Of a stretch of 45,686 bases of DNA, positions 36,027-44,938 are shown in pieces. The notes beneath the pieces are model-generated. The model was not told the origin of the DNA. It did no database searches and saw nothing but the letters and a program-made list of their open reading frames with translations. Position 1 is the stretch's first letter. Each line of letters opens with the position of its first letter. The translations under genes and the position numbers were made by a program. Source of the stretch: Rhodopseudomonas sp. (GTDB lineage: Bacteria > Pseudomonadota > Alphaproteobacteria > Rhizobiales > Xanthobacteraceae); the NCBI GenBank assembly GCA_016124795.1, contig WGNB01000037.1, positions 1 to 45,686 on the forward strand, given 5' to 3'.

Positions 36027-36062
36027 CCAGTTCGCCTCGACAACGTGCGACCGCCGAACTGG
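36027..36062 (-). other. Inverted repeat in the proB 3' untranslated region
   Basis: CCAGTTCG (36027-36034) and CGAACTGG (36055-36062) form a perfect eight-base stem with a 20-base loop, 30 bases after the proB stop. The stretch between it and the terminator holds several CGTCGTC copies. The proB mRNA thus carries a structured tail of about 200 bases. Confidence 0.4.
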
Positions 36063-36091
36063 TTCCGCGTTTTTTTCGGTCGCGGACCGGG

Positions 36092-37219
36092 TCAGCCGCC
36101 GGCCATTACCAGGTCGTCGCGATGGATCATTTCGGTCCGGCCGGTAAAGCCGAGAATCGCCAAGGCATCGGCGGAGGAGCGGCCTTTGATCCGGTCGGCA
36201 TCGGCGGCGTCATAGGCGATCAGTCCCCGGCCGATTTCATGACCGTCCGGGCCGCGCAGCACCACGGCATCCCCGCGCTCGAAAGTGCCCTCGATCCGGG
36301 TGACACCTGCCGGTAGCAGGCTCTTGCCGATGCGCAGCGCGTTGACCGCGCCAGCGTCGATATGCAGCGCGCCGCGCGGTTCGAGCGAACCGGCAATCCA
36401 CTTCTTGCGGGCGGTCACCGGATTGGCCGGCGTCAGGAACCAGGTCGCGGCGCCGCCGTCGATGATCGCGCGCAGCGGATTCATGACATGACCGGAGGCG
36501 ATCACCATATGGGTGCCGGCGGTGGTGGCGATCTTGCCGGCCTCGATCTTGGTGACCATGCCGCCGCGCGACAGCTCCGAACCGGAGACCCCGGCCATGG
36601 CTTCGATCTCCGGCGTGATCCGTGGCACCACCGGTATCAGTTGCGCGTCGGGATTTTGCGCGGGCGGTTTATCGTAAAGCCCGTCGATATCCGATAGCAG
36701 CACCAGGAGGTCGGCGCTGGTCATGGTGGCGACCCGCGCCGCCAGCCGGTCGTTGTCGCCGTAACGGATTTCCGACGTGGCGACGGTGTCGTTTTCGTTG
36801 ATCACCGGCACCGAACGCCATTCCAGCAGCTTGTCGATGGTTTCGCGGGCGTTGAGATAACGGCGGCGTTCCTCGGTGTCGCCCAAAGTCAGCAGCACCT
36901 GCCCGGCCGTGATGCCATGCGAACTCAGGCTCTCCGACCAGGACCGCGCCAGTTCGATCTGGCCGACGGCGGCGGCGGCCTGCGCCTCCTCGAGCCGCAG
37001 CGCGCCGCGCGGCAGTTTCAGCGTGGCGCGGGCCAGCGCGATGGCGCCCGACGACACCACCAGCAGGTCGCGTTTTTCGCCGTGCAGAGCCGCGATGTCC
37101 GCCACCAACGAGGACAGCCAGTCGCGGCGTAAATGGCCGGCGGTATGGTCGACCAGAAGCGATGAGCCGACCTTGATGACGATGCGGCGAAAGTCTTTGA
37201 GGGAAGGCGTTTGGGGCAT
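36092..37219 (-). CDS. proB: Glutamate 5-kinase
   Basis: ProB phosphorylates glutamate, the first step of proline synthesis. The 375-residue protein has the amino-acid-kinase domain (about 10-260) with [38 protein letters not shown] and [17 protein letters not shown]-terminal PUA domain follows (about 280-370). The length is typical. In many relatives obgE precedes proB; here a multicopper oxidase gene lies upstream on the same strand, 184 bases away. A separate terminator and an opposite-strand gene separate it from proA. Confidence 0.96.
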   Translation of the reverse strand: MPQTPSLKDFRRIVIKVGSSLLVDHTAGHLRRDWLSSLVADIAALHGEKRDLLVVSSGAIALARATLKLPRGALRLEEAQAAAAVGQIELARSWSESLSSHGITAGQVLLTLGDTEERRRYLNARETIDKLLEWRSVPVINENDTVATSEIRYGDNDRLAARVATMTSADLLVLLSDIDGLYDKPPAQNPDAQLIPVVPRITPEIEAMAGVSGSELSRGGMVTKIEAGKIATTAGTHMVIASGHVMNPLRAIIDGGAATWFLTPANPVTARKKWIAGSLEPRGALHIDAGAVNALRIGKSLLPAGVTRIEGTFERGDAVVLRGPDGHEIGRGLIAYDAADADRIKGRSSADALAILGFTGRTEMIHRDDLVMAGG

Positions 37220-37403
37220 GGGTCCGGCACGGCGTTAGGATGCCGGCGGTCTAGCACGGGCGGATTTGGAAAGTCATCGTCGATTGCTTGTCGGTGACCG
37301 TCCGACCGTTAATCGCGCGCCGGGCAGACGCCGGATGTTGCCCTTTCCGGCGTGCGGACAATTCGATTTTCGCTCGCCCGACGCTTCCCGCCGGGCGATG
37401 GGT

Positions 37404-39566
37404 TTACTGCTTCGTCGCCTGATGCATGGGGGGAGCGACCACCCGGATGCGGGCCATCATGCCACCGTCCTCGTGCTCCAGGATATGGCAGTGAAAGACG
37501 AAGTCGCCGATCTGGGTAAAAGGAATACTGACCCGGACGACCGTCGGCTTGCAGGCGCCGGAGGCGAAAGACTGCACTCTGCCGTCGCACCCCGACACAT
37601 CGGCGGCGCGCAAGACCGGCACATTATCCTGCAGCACGGCCGTTTCATCGATGCGGTTGGGCTGCGTCGGTCCGCTGGTGAGGAGCGAGAAGCGGGTCTG
37701 GTGAATATGGAAATTGTGATCCTCTCCGGTCACGTTGATCAGTTCCCAGACTTCCGTCGTGGCCTGGCCTTTGACGGCTGAGGCGGTGAGGCAGACGGTG
37801 GTCTGGGTTGGATCGAAGACGCGCATTGGCGTCGCGGTGTCCGGCTTCTCCTTGCCATCGGCGCCGACGACCACAGTTGCGAGACCGAAACCGTCTTGCC
37901 CTGGCGTTGGATTGCCGAAGTAAATGCGCCGGTATTCGCCCTTGGCGAGGTTGGCGCAATGCGGGTCTTCGCGAAGGCCGAGTTTTAACTCCGGATCGAT
38001 CGCATAAGCGGTCGCCATGTGCATATGCGGTGCCGCGGTCAGGAGCCGTGCATTGGCCGGCTTTTGAACCTGATCGAGCGGCTCCGGCCGCAGCGCGCCG
38101 GGCGCCATCAGACTTGGCACTGCGCCGAGCACGCCATCGCCGGAGAGCACGTTTCTGATCGCACCCGATATTTTGTAGCTGGCGGCGATGCTGTGCGCGG
38201 GCGGCGTCAGATGCACGGACGCGAGATCGATGGCGGGCCAGTCGTCGGCGTCGGGGCCAGTCCTGAAATCGTTGGTGCGCAGGACCGCGTCTCTGGCCTG
38301 CGCCTTGTCGTTGACGACACGCACGGTGACGCGCGAACTCGGCATCATCCGGATGTGGCGGGTGCAGACCGCTTCCGTCGGCACCGCGCCGGGCAATTGC
38401 GGACAACGGAAGATGGTCATCTTGCGGCCGAATTGGGTTTGCAAGGCCGGCAGATCGGCCGCCATGGCTGCGTCGATGCTGATGCCGTCGATGGCGAAGA
38501 TCTGCAACGGCAAGCCATCTTTTTCGTCATCGGTCGTCAGCGACAAGTCATATGACCGGCTGGCCGACGCATTGACGAAACGCCAAAGCTGGCCGTGCTC
38601 GCCGATCGTGACGGTCGGATAGACCTGGCCGTTGACGGTGTGAAACCAATGTCCACCCTCGAAACCGGCATCCTTGCTGCCGGCGCAGACGCCTTGGCGG
38701 AGCGCTTCGCCGGTCGCCGCGGTTCCGGTGCAGAATCCGGGGTCCTGCTGATCCAACAAGGTGCCATCGGCTAATACTTCGCTGTCCTTTAGTACCAGGA
38801 CGTGGCTGCCGCCGGCGCGGACAGCGACGATGCATTGCAGGTCGTGTTGGCATTCGTCCTCCGGCTCGCCGACGCTGATAACGCCGGCAAGTCCGGAGGT
38901 GACCTGATTGAGCGCGACGCCATGCATGTGCGGGTGAAACCAGAACATGCCGGATGGATGATTGACCAGGCTGATCCTGTATTCGACTGCGTTATCGGCG
39001 ACATCCGTATCGGGATGCCCGTGACGCGCCATGGTGGGCATGCTCGTCGGTGAAGCCGCCGTGGCAGGTGGCGTGCAATTGCCGTGGTTGCCGGTATTGC
39101 GAACCTCGACGAAAATATAATCGCCATAAGGATCGTTGCCGCCGGTTGACCGATGCGGCTCGACGATCAAGCCATGTGTGTGCAGGTTCGTCGGATTGTT
39201 GGCGAGGTCTGGGTTGTCAGCGCAGTGCTTGGCATCGGAAACGATCGGGAGCTTGTTCACCAGCCGGATATTAAGCGTATCGTTGCGTTTGAGTTTGAGC
39301 CAGACGCCGCCATAAGGGTGCGTCTCGCTGCCGTGAATACACGTCTTTGCGGTCGCGGAGGCGCGCAGACATGCTTCGTAGACCCAACCGGTTGTCGACA
39401 CCTTGCCGAACAATACCGGGGCTGCCCTCGCGGTGAGGATCAGGTTGAGCGTGCCGCGATGGCTCTCGAATGTGACAGGGTCTTTAAGTGCTGCCGCCGT
39501 CGCGTGCTGACCGGTCCATGCGAGTGCGAATACGCCGATAACACATAAATGCCGCCAGTTGCTCAT
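37404..39566 (-). CDS. Exported multicopper oxidase
   Basis: The 720-residue protein starts MSNWRHLCVIGVFALAW and has a Sec-type signal peptide cut near ATAAA. Copper motifs in order are NLHTHG, WFHPHMHG, HNFHIHQTRF and HCHILEHEDGGMM. The last carries the type-1 copper ligands and joins type-3 sites. All motif His and Cys residues are present, so it should oxidise a substrate with reduction of oxygen to water in the periplasm. It is longer than typical laccases, and the extra residues lie mostly between the first two motifs and the last two. The frame is open to 39683, but the ATG at 39566 has a GGGGG site and the signal peptide. Possible substrates are phenols, metals (Mn or Cu) or others; none can be chosen. 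Confidence 0.92.
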   Translation of the reverse strand: MSNWRHLCVIGVFALAWTGQHATAAALKDPVTFESHRGTLNLILTARAAPVLFGKVSTTGWVYEACLRASATAKTCIHGSETHPYGGVWLKLKRNDTLNIRLVNKLPIVSDAKHCADNPDLANNPTNLHTHGLIVEPHRSTGGNDPYGDYIFVEVRNTGNHGNCTPPATAASPTSMPTMARHGHPDTDVADNAVEYRISLVNHPSGMFWFHPHMHGVALNQVTSGLAGVISVGEPEDECQHDLQCIVAVRAGGSHVLVLKDSEVLADGTLLDQQDPGFCTGTAATGEALRQGVCAGSKDAGFEGGHWFHTVNGQVYPTVTIGEHGQLWRFVNASASRSYDLSLTTDDEKDGLPLQIFAIDGISIDAAMAADLPALQTQFGRKMTIFRCPQLPGAVPTEAVCTRHIRMMPSSRVTVRVVNDKAQARDAVLRTNDFRTGPDADDWPAIDLASVHLTPPAHSIAASYKISGAIRNVLSGDGVLGAVPSLMAPGALRPEPLDQVQKPANARLLTAAPHMHMATAYAIDPELKLGLREDPHCANLAKGEYRRIYFGNPTPGQDGFGLATVVVGADGKEKPDTATPMRVFDPTQTTVCLTASAVKGQATTEVWELINVTGEDHNFHIHQTRFSLLTSGPTQPNRIDETAVLQDNVPVLRAADVSGCDGRVQSFASGACKPTVVRVSIPFTQIGDFVFHCHILEHEDGGMMARIRVVAPPMHQATKQ

Positions 39567-39888
39567 GGTGCCCCCGGAGAAATTGACGTTTGATTTCGCG
39601 TACTTCGGGATTAGCGCCTGACGCTCTCGGACGCATATTGCTTGCAAACACCTTGACGTCGTGGCGCGCATCGTCCGCGGCAATTCTTGCCGATGTTATC
39701 AAGGGTTGCAATATGGCGAGGGGCTCTTGCGGCCGGTCTGGCGGCAAACAGGACGATTTATTATGGGTGCCCGACGGGAAGCGCCATCATTCCGGCGCGC
39801 AAGACCGAGCCCTGCGGCTATTCACCGGCCGCCATCATTTTGGTGCGCGTCCAAGGGGCTCGTTGTTTTTAAATAAATATATTGAGTC
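39567..39888. promoter_or_regulatory. Upstream region of the multicopper oxidase gene
   Basis: About 320 bases without a convincing gene separate the oxidase start from the cytochrome terminator. A very AT-rich block (about 39865-39885) lies at the far end. The oxidase probably has its own promoter here, but I cannot place -35 and -10 boxes with confidence. Confidence 0.35.
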
Positions 39889-39913
39889 GTCGTTAGGCCT
39901 GACGCCTCACGAC
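39889..39913 (-). terminator. Hairpin spanning the stop of the cytochrome c gene
   Basis: Arms GTCGT-T-AGGC (39889-39898) and GCCT-C-ACGAC (39904-39913) pair except for one mismatch and include the TGA stop of the cytochrome gene. An AT-rich but not T-only tract follows on the minus strand. It may end the dehydrogenase operon before the oxidase gene. Confidence 0.4.
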
Positions 39914-41148
39914 CCACTCTTCAATGACTTTCGCAGCTTGCCGACCATGTCGGACGCTACTGCAGGGGCAGCATTGCCCCACATGTTGCGGACGTAAGTC
40001 AGCACATCGGCGACTTGCGCGTCGTTGAGGCGCCAGGCGAGCGACGGCATCGCCGGCGTGGTCGGGGCGGCTTGCGTGCCGGCCGCCTGGCTGCCGGCGA
40101 GTACGACCCGGATCAGGCTGGTGGCGTCAGCCTGCTGGATCAAGGCGCTGTCGGCCAATTGCGGAAACAGCTTCGGCTGGCCTTCGCCTTTGAGGCCATG
40201 ACAGGCCGAACAGTTGTCGGCATAAACCGCTGCGCCGGCCTTCATGCCCGGATCGTTGACCGCGACCGGGGTTGCCTTGTTCGCCTCGCCGGGCAGGTCT
40301 TTCAGATAGACGGCAATCGCACGCCGGTCGGCATCGGTCATTTGCGACGTCGAATTGGTGACGACCTCGGCCATGGGGCCCGAGGCGATATCGAAACGGT
40401 TGGCGCCGGTCTTGAGATAGGCGGTCACGTCGTCGATGCTCCACGCGCCGAGGCCCTCCCGCCGCGCATTGGTGATCGTGGGCGCAAGCCAGTTCTGCAA
40501 CACGGCGCCGCCGAGAAAGGCGTTTGTCTTGTCGGCGCCGAGCGCCGTTTTCGGCGAATGGCAGGTGGCGCAATGGCCGGCGCCTTGCACGATATAGGCG
40601 CCGCGATTCCATTCCGCCGACCGATTCGGATCGGCCTTGAACGCGCCCGGCGTGAAGTTGAGCCAGTTCCAGCCGATCATCACCGCGCGGATGTTGAACG
40701 GAAACGGCAATTGGTTCGACGTTATGTCGTTCCGCACCGGTTGCAGCGTGCGCAGATAAGCCCACAGATCGGCGACGTCGCGGTCCGACATCCTGGTATA
40801 GGCGGGGTAGGGCATCGCCGGATAAAGTCTGACGCCGTCATGTCCGATACCCTTCTTCATCGCGTTGCGGAAGTCCGTTTCCGACCAGTGGCCGATGCCA
40901 GTCTCGGCATCCGGCGTGATGTTGGGCGCGACCAGAGTGCCGAATGGCGTCGGCAAAGCGACGCCGCCGGCAAATGACGCGCCGCCCGGCAGCGTGTGGC
41001 ACCCGGCGCAATCGCCGAGTACGGCCTGATAGCGGCCGTTGACGATGCGGTCGAACGGCAGTTCATCGGCCGCCGAAGGGTGGGCGGACAAGGTGACGGC
41101 GGACAGCGTGAGCGCGGCCGCTGCCGCGAGGCGGGACAAATGGCTCAT
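39907..41148 (-). CDS. Tri-haem cytochrome c subunit of a membrane-bound dehydrogenase
   Basis: The 413-residue protein has a signal peptide (about 1-27) and three haem-binding CxxCH motifs: CAGCH (Cys47-His51), CATCH (Cys193-His197) and CSACH (Cys313-His317). This is the layout of the cytochrome subunit of alcohol, gluconate and fructose dehydrogenases, which passes electrons from the flavoprotein to the quinone or a terminal oxidase. The start overlaps the end of the GMC gene by four bases, showing translational coupling. It forms the third gene of the set after the Tat-exported small subunit and the flavoprotein. Confidence 0.93.
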   Translation of the reverse strand: MSHLSRLAAAAALTLSAVTLSAHPSAADELPFDRIVNGRYQAVLGDCAGCHTLPGGASFAGGVALPTPFGTLVAPNITPDAETGIGHWSETDFRNAMKKGIGHDGVRLYPAMPYPAYTRMSDRDVADLWAYLRTLQPVRNDITSNQLPFPFNIRAVMIGWNWLNFTPGAFKADPNRSAEWNRGAYIVQGAGHCATCHSPKTALGADKTNAFLGGAVLQNWLAPTITNARREGLGAWSIDDVTAYLKTGANRFDIASGPMAEVVTNSTSQMTDADRRAIAVYLKDLPGEANKATPVAVNDPGMKAGAAVYADNCSACHGLKGEGQPKLFPQLADSALIQQADATSLIRVVLAGSQAAGTQAAPTTPAMPSLAWRLNDAQVADVLTYVRNMWGNAAPAVASDMVGKLRKSLKSGS

Positions 41149-42908
41149 GCCTGCACCAACGGACCGGGATTGCGCAGATACTGATTGCGGATGGCGTCGG
41201 CGGCCCAGAAGGCGAGTGCGCCGACGGTGCCGGTCGGGTTCTTGCCGGCGTTCTGTGGGAAGGCCGAAGCGCCAATGACGAAGACGTTAGGCACATCCCA
41301 GCTTTGCAGGAACTTGTTGACCGCGCTGGTCTTGGGATCGGCGCCCATGATCGCGCCGCCGGTATTGTGCGTCGATTGATAGGGCACAGAGTTCCACGAT
41401 TTGTTGCGGCGGGCCTGGACGTATTGCCTCGGCTTGAGTGCCTTGGCGATTTCTTCCATGCGGTCGGACACCCAATGCGACATGCGAATGTCGTTGTCTG
41501 GGAAATCGAAGGTCATGCGCATCAGCGGGCGGCCGAAGCGATCCTTGTAGGTCGGATCAAGATCGAGATAGTTGCCGCGCGCGGCGTAGCTCGAACCTTG
41601 CGATGAAAAGCCGAAGGCTTTCAGGTAATTGTCCCTGGTCGCCTTCTTCCAGGCGCTGCCCCAGCGCGGCGTGCCGGGCGGCGTCGGACGGAAGCCGATC
41701 GGCCGCCCGTTGGTCGGAATGCAATTGATGCCGGCGCCACCGACGAAGTCGAGCGCGGCATGATCGAAGGTGTCACCGTTAAAGTCGTCCACGGTCTGTC
41801 CGAGCGCGCCGGCGGCGACGAAAGGATTGAAGTTCTTGTCGTCGAAGAACAATTGTACGCCGGCATTGGTCTGATACGCGTAATTGCGACCGACCGTGCC
41901 TTCGCCGGTTTGCGGGTCATAGATCTTGCCGATCTTCGACAGCATCATCAGCCGGGCATTGTGCAGGCCATAGGCGCATAGCAGCACCATATCGGCGGGC
42001 TGTTCCCATTCCTCGCCATTGCCGTCGACATAAGTGACGCCCCTGGCCATCTTGCCGGTGGCGTCGAGATTGACGTGCAGCACCTCGCTGTTGCAGCGGG
42101 CCTCGAAATTCGACTTGCGCATCAGCACCGGCAACACGGTGGTTTGCGCGCTCGACTTCGAATAGTTGGCGCAGCCGAAGCGTTCGCAGAAGCCGCACAT
42201 GGTGCACTGGCCCATGGCGATACCGAGCGGATTGACATACGCCTTCGACAGGTTTGCCGACGGCGTCGGGAACGGATGAAGCCCGAGCGAGCGCGCCGCT
42301 TCGGCGAACAGTGTCGGTGCGTAGGTCATTTCCATTGGCGGCAGGGGGTAGTCGCGCTTGCGTGGCCCTTCGAACGGATTGCCGCCAGGCTGAATCTTGT
42401 TGCCGATATTGCCGGCCTTGCCGGAAATGCCACAAAGATATTCGAAGCGGTCGTAGGCGCTTTCCATCTCGTCGTAGCTGACGCCCCAGTCCTGAATCTG
42501 CAGGTCGGCTAGCCGCGCGGCACCATAGCGTTCGGTCAGATGGCTCTTGAGATTGAAGTCGCTCGGATAGAACCGCCAGGTGTGGCCGTTCCAATGCACG
42601 CCAGCGCCGCCGACGCCGGTGCCGGGCAGGAACGAACCGAAATCGCGCATCGGCAGCGCGGTTTGCGATGTCGTGTTGCGCATCGTCAGGGTTTCCTGCG
42701 CCGGCTGCAGGAACAGGTCGCGGCGCACGGCGTAACGCAATTCATCGGAGACGTAGCCGATGTTGAAGTCGGTCGCGGTGTCGCGCCAGGGGCCGCGCTC
42801 GATAGCGACGACGTCGAGGCCGGATTCGGTCAGTTCGTGGGCGAGAATGGCGCCGGTCCAGCCCAGGCCGACGATAACAACATCTTTGCGGGGAAGTTTG
42901 CGGGCCAT
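41145..42908 (-). CDS. GMC-family flavoprotein subunit with cysteine cluster (gluconate 2-dehydrogenase-like)
   Basis: The 587-residue protein has the FAD dinucleotide-binding motif VVIVGLGWTGAILAHEL near the N-terminus and a C-terminal GMC active-site region with STHNTGG and KNPTGT. A cluster C-x2-C-x2-C-x4-C (Cys235, 238, 241 and 246; QCTMCGFCERFGCANYSK) resembles the iron-sulfur segment of membrane-bound gluconate or glucose dehydrogenases. It has no signal peptide and would leave the cell with its Tat-exported partner. The frame is open to 42995; the ATG at 42908 lies seven bases after the stop of the preceding gene and fits the family's N-terminus. The oxidised sugar or alcohol is not defined. 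Confidence 0.92.
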   Translation of the reverse strand: MARKLPRKDVVIVGLGWTGAILAHELTESGLDVVAIERGPWRDTATDFNIGYVSDELRYAVRRDLFLQPAQETLTMRNTTSQTALPMRDFGSFLPGTGVGGAGVHWNGHTWRFYPSDFNLKSHLTERYGAARLADLQIQDWGVSYDEMESAYDRFEYLCGISGKAGNIGNKIQPGGNPFEGPRKRDYPLPPMEMTYAPTLFAEAARSLGLHPFPTPSANLSKAYVNPLGIAMGQCTMCGFCERFGCANYSKSSAQTTVLPVLMRKSNFEARCNSEVLHVNLDATGKMARGVTYVDGNGEEWEQPADMVLLCAYGLHNARLMMLSKIGKIYDPQTGEGTVGRNYAYQTNAGVQLFFDDKNFNPFVAAGALGQTVDDFNGDTFDHAALDFVGGAGINCIPTNGRPIGFRPTPPGTPRWGSAWKKATRDNYLKAFGFSSQGSSYAARGNYLDLDPTYKDRFGRPLMRMTFDFPDNDIRMSHWVSDRMEEIAKALKPRQYVQARRNKSWNSVPYQSTHNTGGAIMGADPKTSAVNKFLQSWDVPNVFVIGASAFPQNAGKNPTGTVGALAFWAADAIRNQYLRNPGPLVQA

Positions 42909-42915
42909 CGGATCA

Positions 42916-43728
42916 TCAACCTTTTCGCGACCAATCCGGACTGCCGCCGATTGAAATCGGGCCGTGCGGATAAGGCTGGTTATGCTTGGCGACATGGTCG
43001 CGGTAATCGTAGCGGGCGCCGGGAAAGCCGATCATCTTCCATGACGCCATGTCGCGATTGCCGCCGTAAATCGGATCGGCGAAGAAGCCTTCCATGGTGT
43101 TTTGCAGCACGAGATTGAACAGCGCTTTGCCGTCAATCTTGCCGAGGTCAACCTTGGCGGCTTCGAGATCTTTCAGGAACAGGTCCTGTTCGGCGGCAGT
43201 AAGCTGGGCGAAGCCGCGATTGCTCATGGCTTTTTTCAAGTAGGCATCGATTGCAGCGAGACCCGCGCGATAGCGCATCGCCGGCGTTGCGTCGCCTTGA
43301 TACCCCTGCGTCGGGAGGCCATGCATGAACGGGCCTTTGGTATAAAGCCTGCTCGAATCGCCATAGCTGCCGGCCATCTGCCGGTCGATAAAGGCTGCGC
43401 ACCCGGCGTCCTTGCCGCCGATGCTGAGATCGTCGGGCGGAATCAAGCGGTCGACGATCGCTTCGAGCGCGCGTGCTTCGTCCGGTTTAAAGAAATACCA
43501 GCCCGACAGCATCGGTTGCGGCGGATCGCCAGCAAATGCATGCCATGGCAGCGCGCCTGTAACGGTCTGTGCGTAAGCCTGCGATGCGATCGTTGCAAAG
43601 GTGATGGCGGCGGCGGATGTCAAAAATCGGCGTCGTGCCGCGGAGAAGACTCGGTCATCCGACATTTTAATTACACGCATTTCAAATGAGGCCTGTTCGC
43701 TGATAGGCCCCGTTCGATAATGCGTCAA
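42916..43728 (-). CDS. Gluconate 2-dehydrogenase subunit 3 family protein, Tat-exported
   Basis: The 270-residue small subunit carries a twin-arginine signal (RRRFLTSAAAITFATIA) and the gluconate_2-dh3 domain: ALEAIVDRLIPPDD, GCAAFIDRQMAGSY and the C-terminal FFADPIYGGNRDMASWKMIGFPGARYDY. Such subunits carry the GMC flavoprotein through the Tat pathway and hold it at the membrane. Alternative starts at MRVIK (43680) or MSDDR (43665) would place the Tat motif closer to the N-terminus, as is usual. None has a good ribosome-binding site. It is the first gene of the three-gene operon. Confidence 0.9.
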   Translation of the reverse strand: MTHYRTGPISEQASFEMRVIKMSDDRVFSAARRRFLTSAAAITFATIASQAYAQTVTGALPWHAFAGDPPQPMLSGWYFFKPDEARALEAIVDRLIPPDDLSIGGKDAGCAAFIDRQMAGSYGDSSRLYTKGPFMHGLPTQGYQGDATPAMRYRAGLAAIDAYLKKAMSNRGFAQLTAAEQDLFLKDLEAAKVDLGKIDGKALFNLVLQNTMEGFFADPIYGGNRDMASWKMIGFPGARYDYRDHVAKHNQPYPHGPISIGGSPDWSRKG

Positions 43729-44278
43729 TTCGGCTTACCGCACGGCAGCCATTCTCTTGCCGGTTATCGAAGTTGAAACGCTTTGCCGATCGTTGCGTTT
43801 CGAATCCCTTATGACGTTATCGATGATGACGTGCCGACTATTGTTTGATGAACGTGTTGTCATCTTGAAGGATACTCAGTCACAGGCTTGTTCCTGCTAC
43901 ATAGGCGCCGGCTATAGATCGTTGTCTTGAGTCGATGCGATGACGTGCGATCGGACGTGTCAATCGGCGGGCGATGATTTGACAACGCGTTGTGCCAAGT
44001 TGGGCGAGCCATCATGCGCAGAAGGGTGTCGTGCGCCGGTATGACGGTAGGCGCCAATCAGCCGTCGATCGGTCGCGGTTGTTTTTGAGATGCGCCGCGC
44101 GAGACATAAATAATTCGGCCACGGGTGTTTATGCTGGGTTCGGCCGTGAAATGAGGCTGTATGTGAGCCGTCATCTGAAACGCGATGCATTTGTCTCGGA
44201 TTCTGCTATTTCACAGATGCCGGACTGGCCGTATATTCGCAACGGTGCAAGTGTGACGTGCGTCAGCCGGGTCATGGA
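43729..44278. promoter_or_regulatory. Divergent intergenic region between the dehydrogenase operon and the BA14K-like genes
   Basis: About 550 bases without a convincing gene. It holds a perfect 12-base palindrome ACAACGCGTTGT at 43982-43993, preceded by TTG (TTGACA at 43979-43984). TTGTCA (43857-43862) and TGACAA (43980-43985) form a distant inverted pair. These resemble operators of dimeric repressors, but the regulator is unknown. The AT-rich part near 44100-44115 may carry the promoter of the gene at 44279. Confidence 0.35.
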
Positions 44279-44833
44279 ATGTCATTTGTCGTCTATATTT
44301 TTGTTCTGCTGATTGGCGCGTGCAGCGTGCTTTTCGGTCTCGATTGGACCGCGGCGCCGATGTCGCCCATGCCGGCCAGCCATTATGAGTTGCGCGCCGC
44401 TCGGCAGCCGTCATCGGCGATTGCGGTCGCGACAAACCCCGAGCCGGTTACGCCATCGACTGCGGCTCCAGCGGCCGAACCCAAACCTGCCGCGCGTCAG
44501 GCTGCCGCACCACCCGCAGCGGTCGTACCTGTCTTGCCGGTCGCGGCGCCGGAACCGCCGTCTCCGAAATGCGATATCGCGGCTTGCGAAGCCGCCTATC
44601 GGTCATTCACGTCCGTAGACTGTACCTATCAGCCGAATGATGGCCCGCGCCGCCTGTGTACCAAGGGCACTCCCCCCACCGCGGCCGCGCAGCCCGCGCC
44701 GCGATCCTCGCCGGATGCGCGCGCCCAGGCGACATGCAATATTGCCGCTTGCACCCGCGCCTATATTTCCTTCACGGCTGCCGATTGCACCTATCAGCCG
44801 AGCGACGGTCCGCGCCGCCTCTGTACGAAATAG
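44279..44833 (+). CDS. Membrane-anchored protein with two BA14K-like repeats
   Basis: The 184-residue protein starts with an uncleaved-looking hydrophobic helix (MSFVVYIFVLLIGACSVLF) ending in GLDW. An Ala/Pro/Val-rich linker (about 30-100) follows, then two repeats at about 103-132 and 152-181. Each repeat has the spacing C-x4-C-x11-C-x11-C and the core AY.SF...DCTYQP.DGPRRLC. The core matches the BA14K lectin-like motif (C..RYRS...TY...DG.R..C), with two extra cysteines per repeat. It probably faces the periplasm, where disulfides could form. The frame is open from 44258, but the ATG at 44279 begins the helix. A paralogue follows 105 bases downstream. Confidence 0.8.
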   Translation: MSFVVYIFVLLIGACSVLFGLDWTAAPMSPMPASHYELRAARQPSSAIAVATNPEPVTPSTAAPAAEPKPAARQAAAPPAAVVPVLPVAAPEPPSPKCDIAACEAAYRSFTSVDCTYQPNDGPRRLCTKGTPPTAAAQPAPRSSPDARAQATCNIAACTRAYISFTAADCTYQPSDGPRRLCTK

Positions 44834-44938
44834 CGCGATCCGGCGTTAGATGACATCCGGATACCGATTTTGTGAATGGAACCGGTTAATTGGGGCCGGC
44901 GTTGCTAAAGGTCGAGATTCGATCGATGAGGCCGCGCC

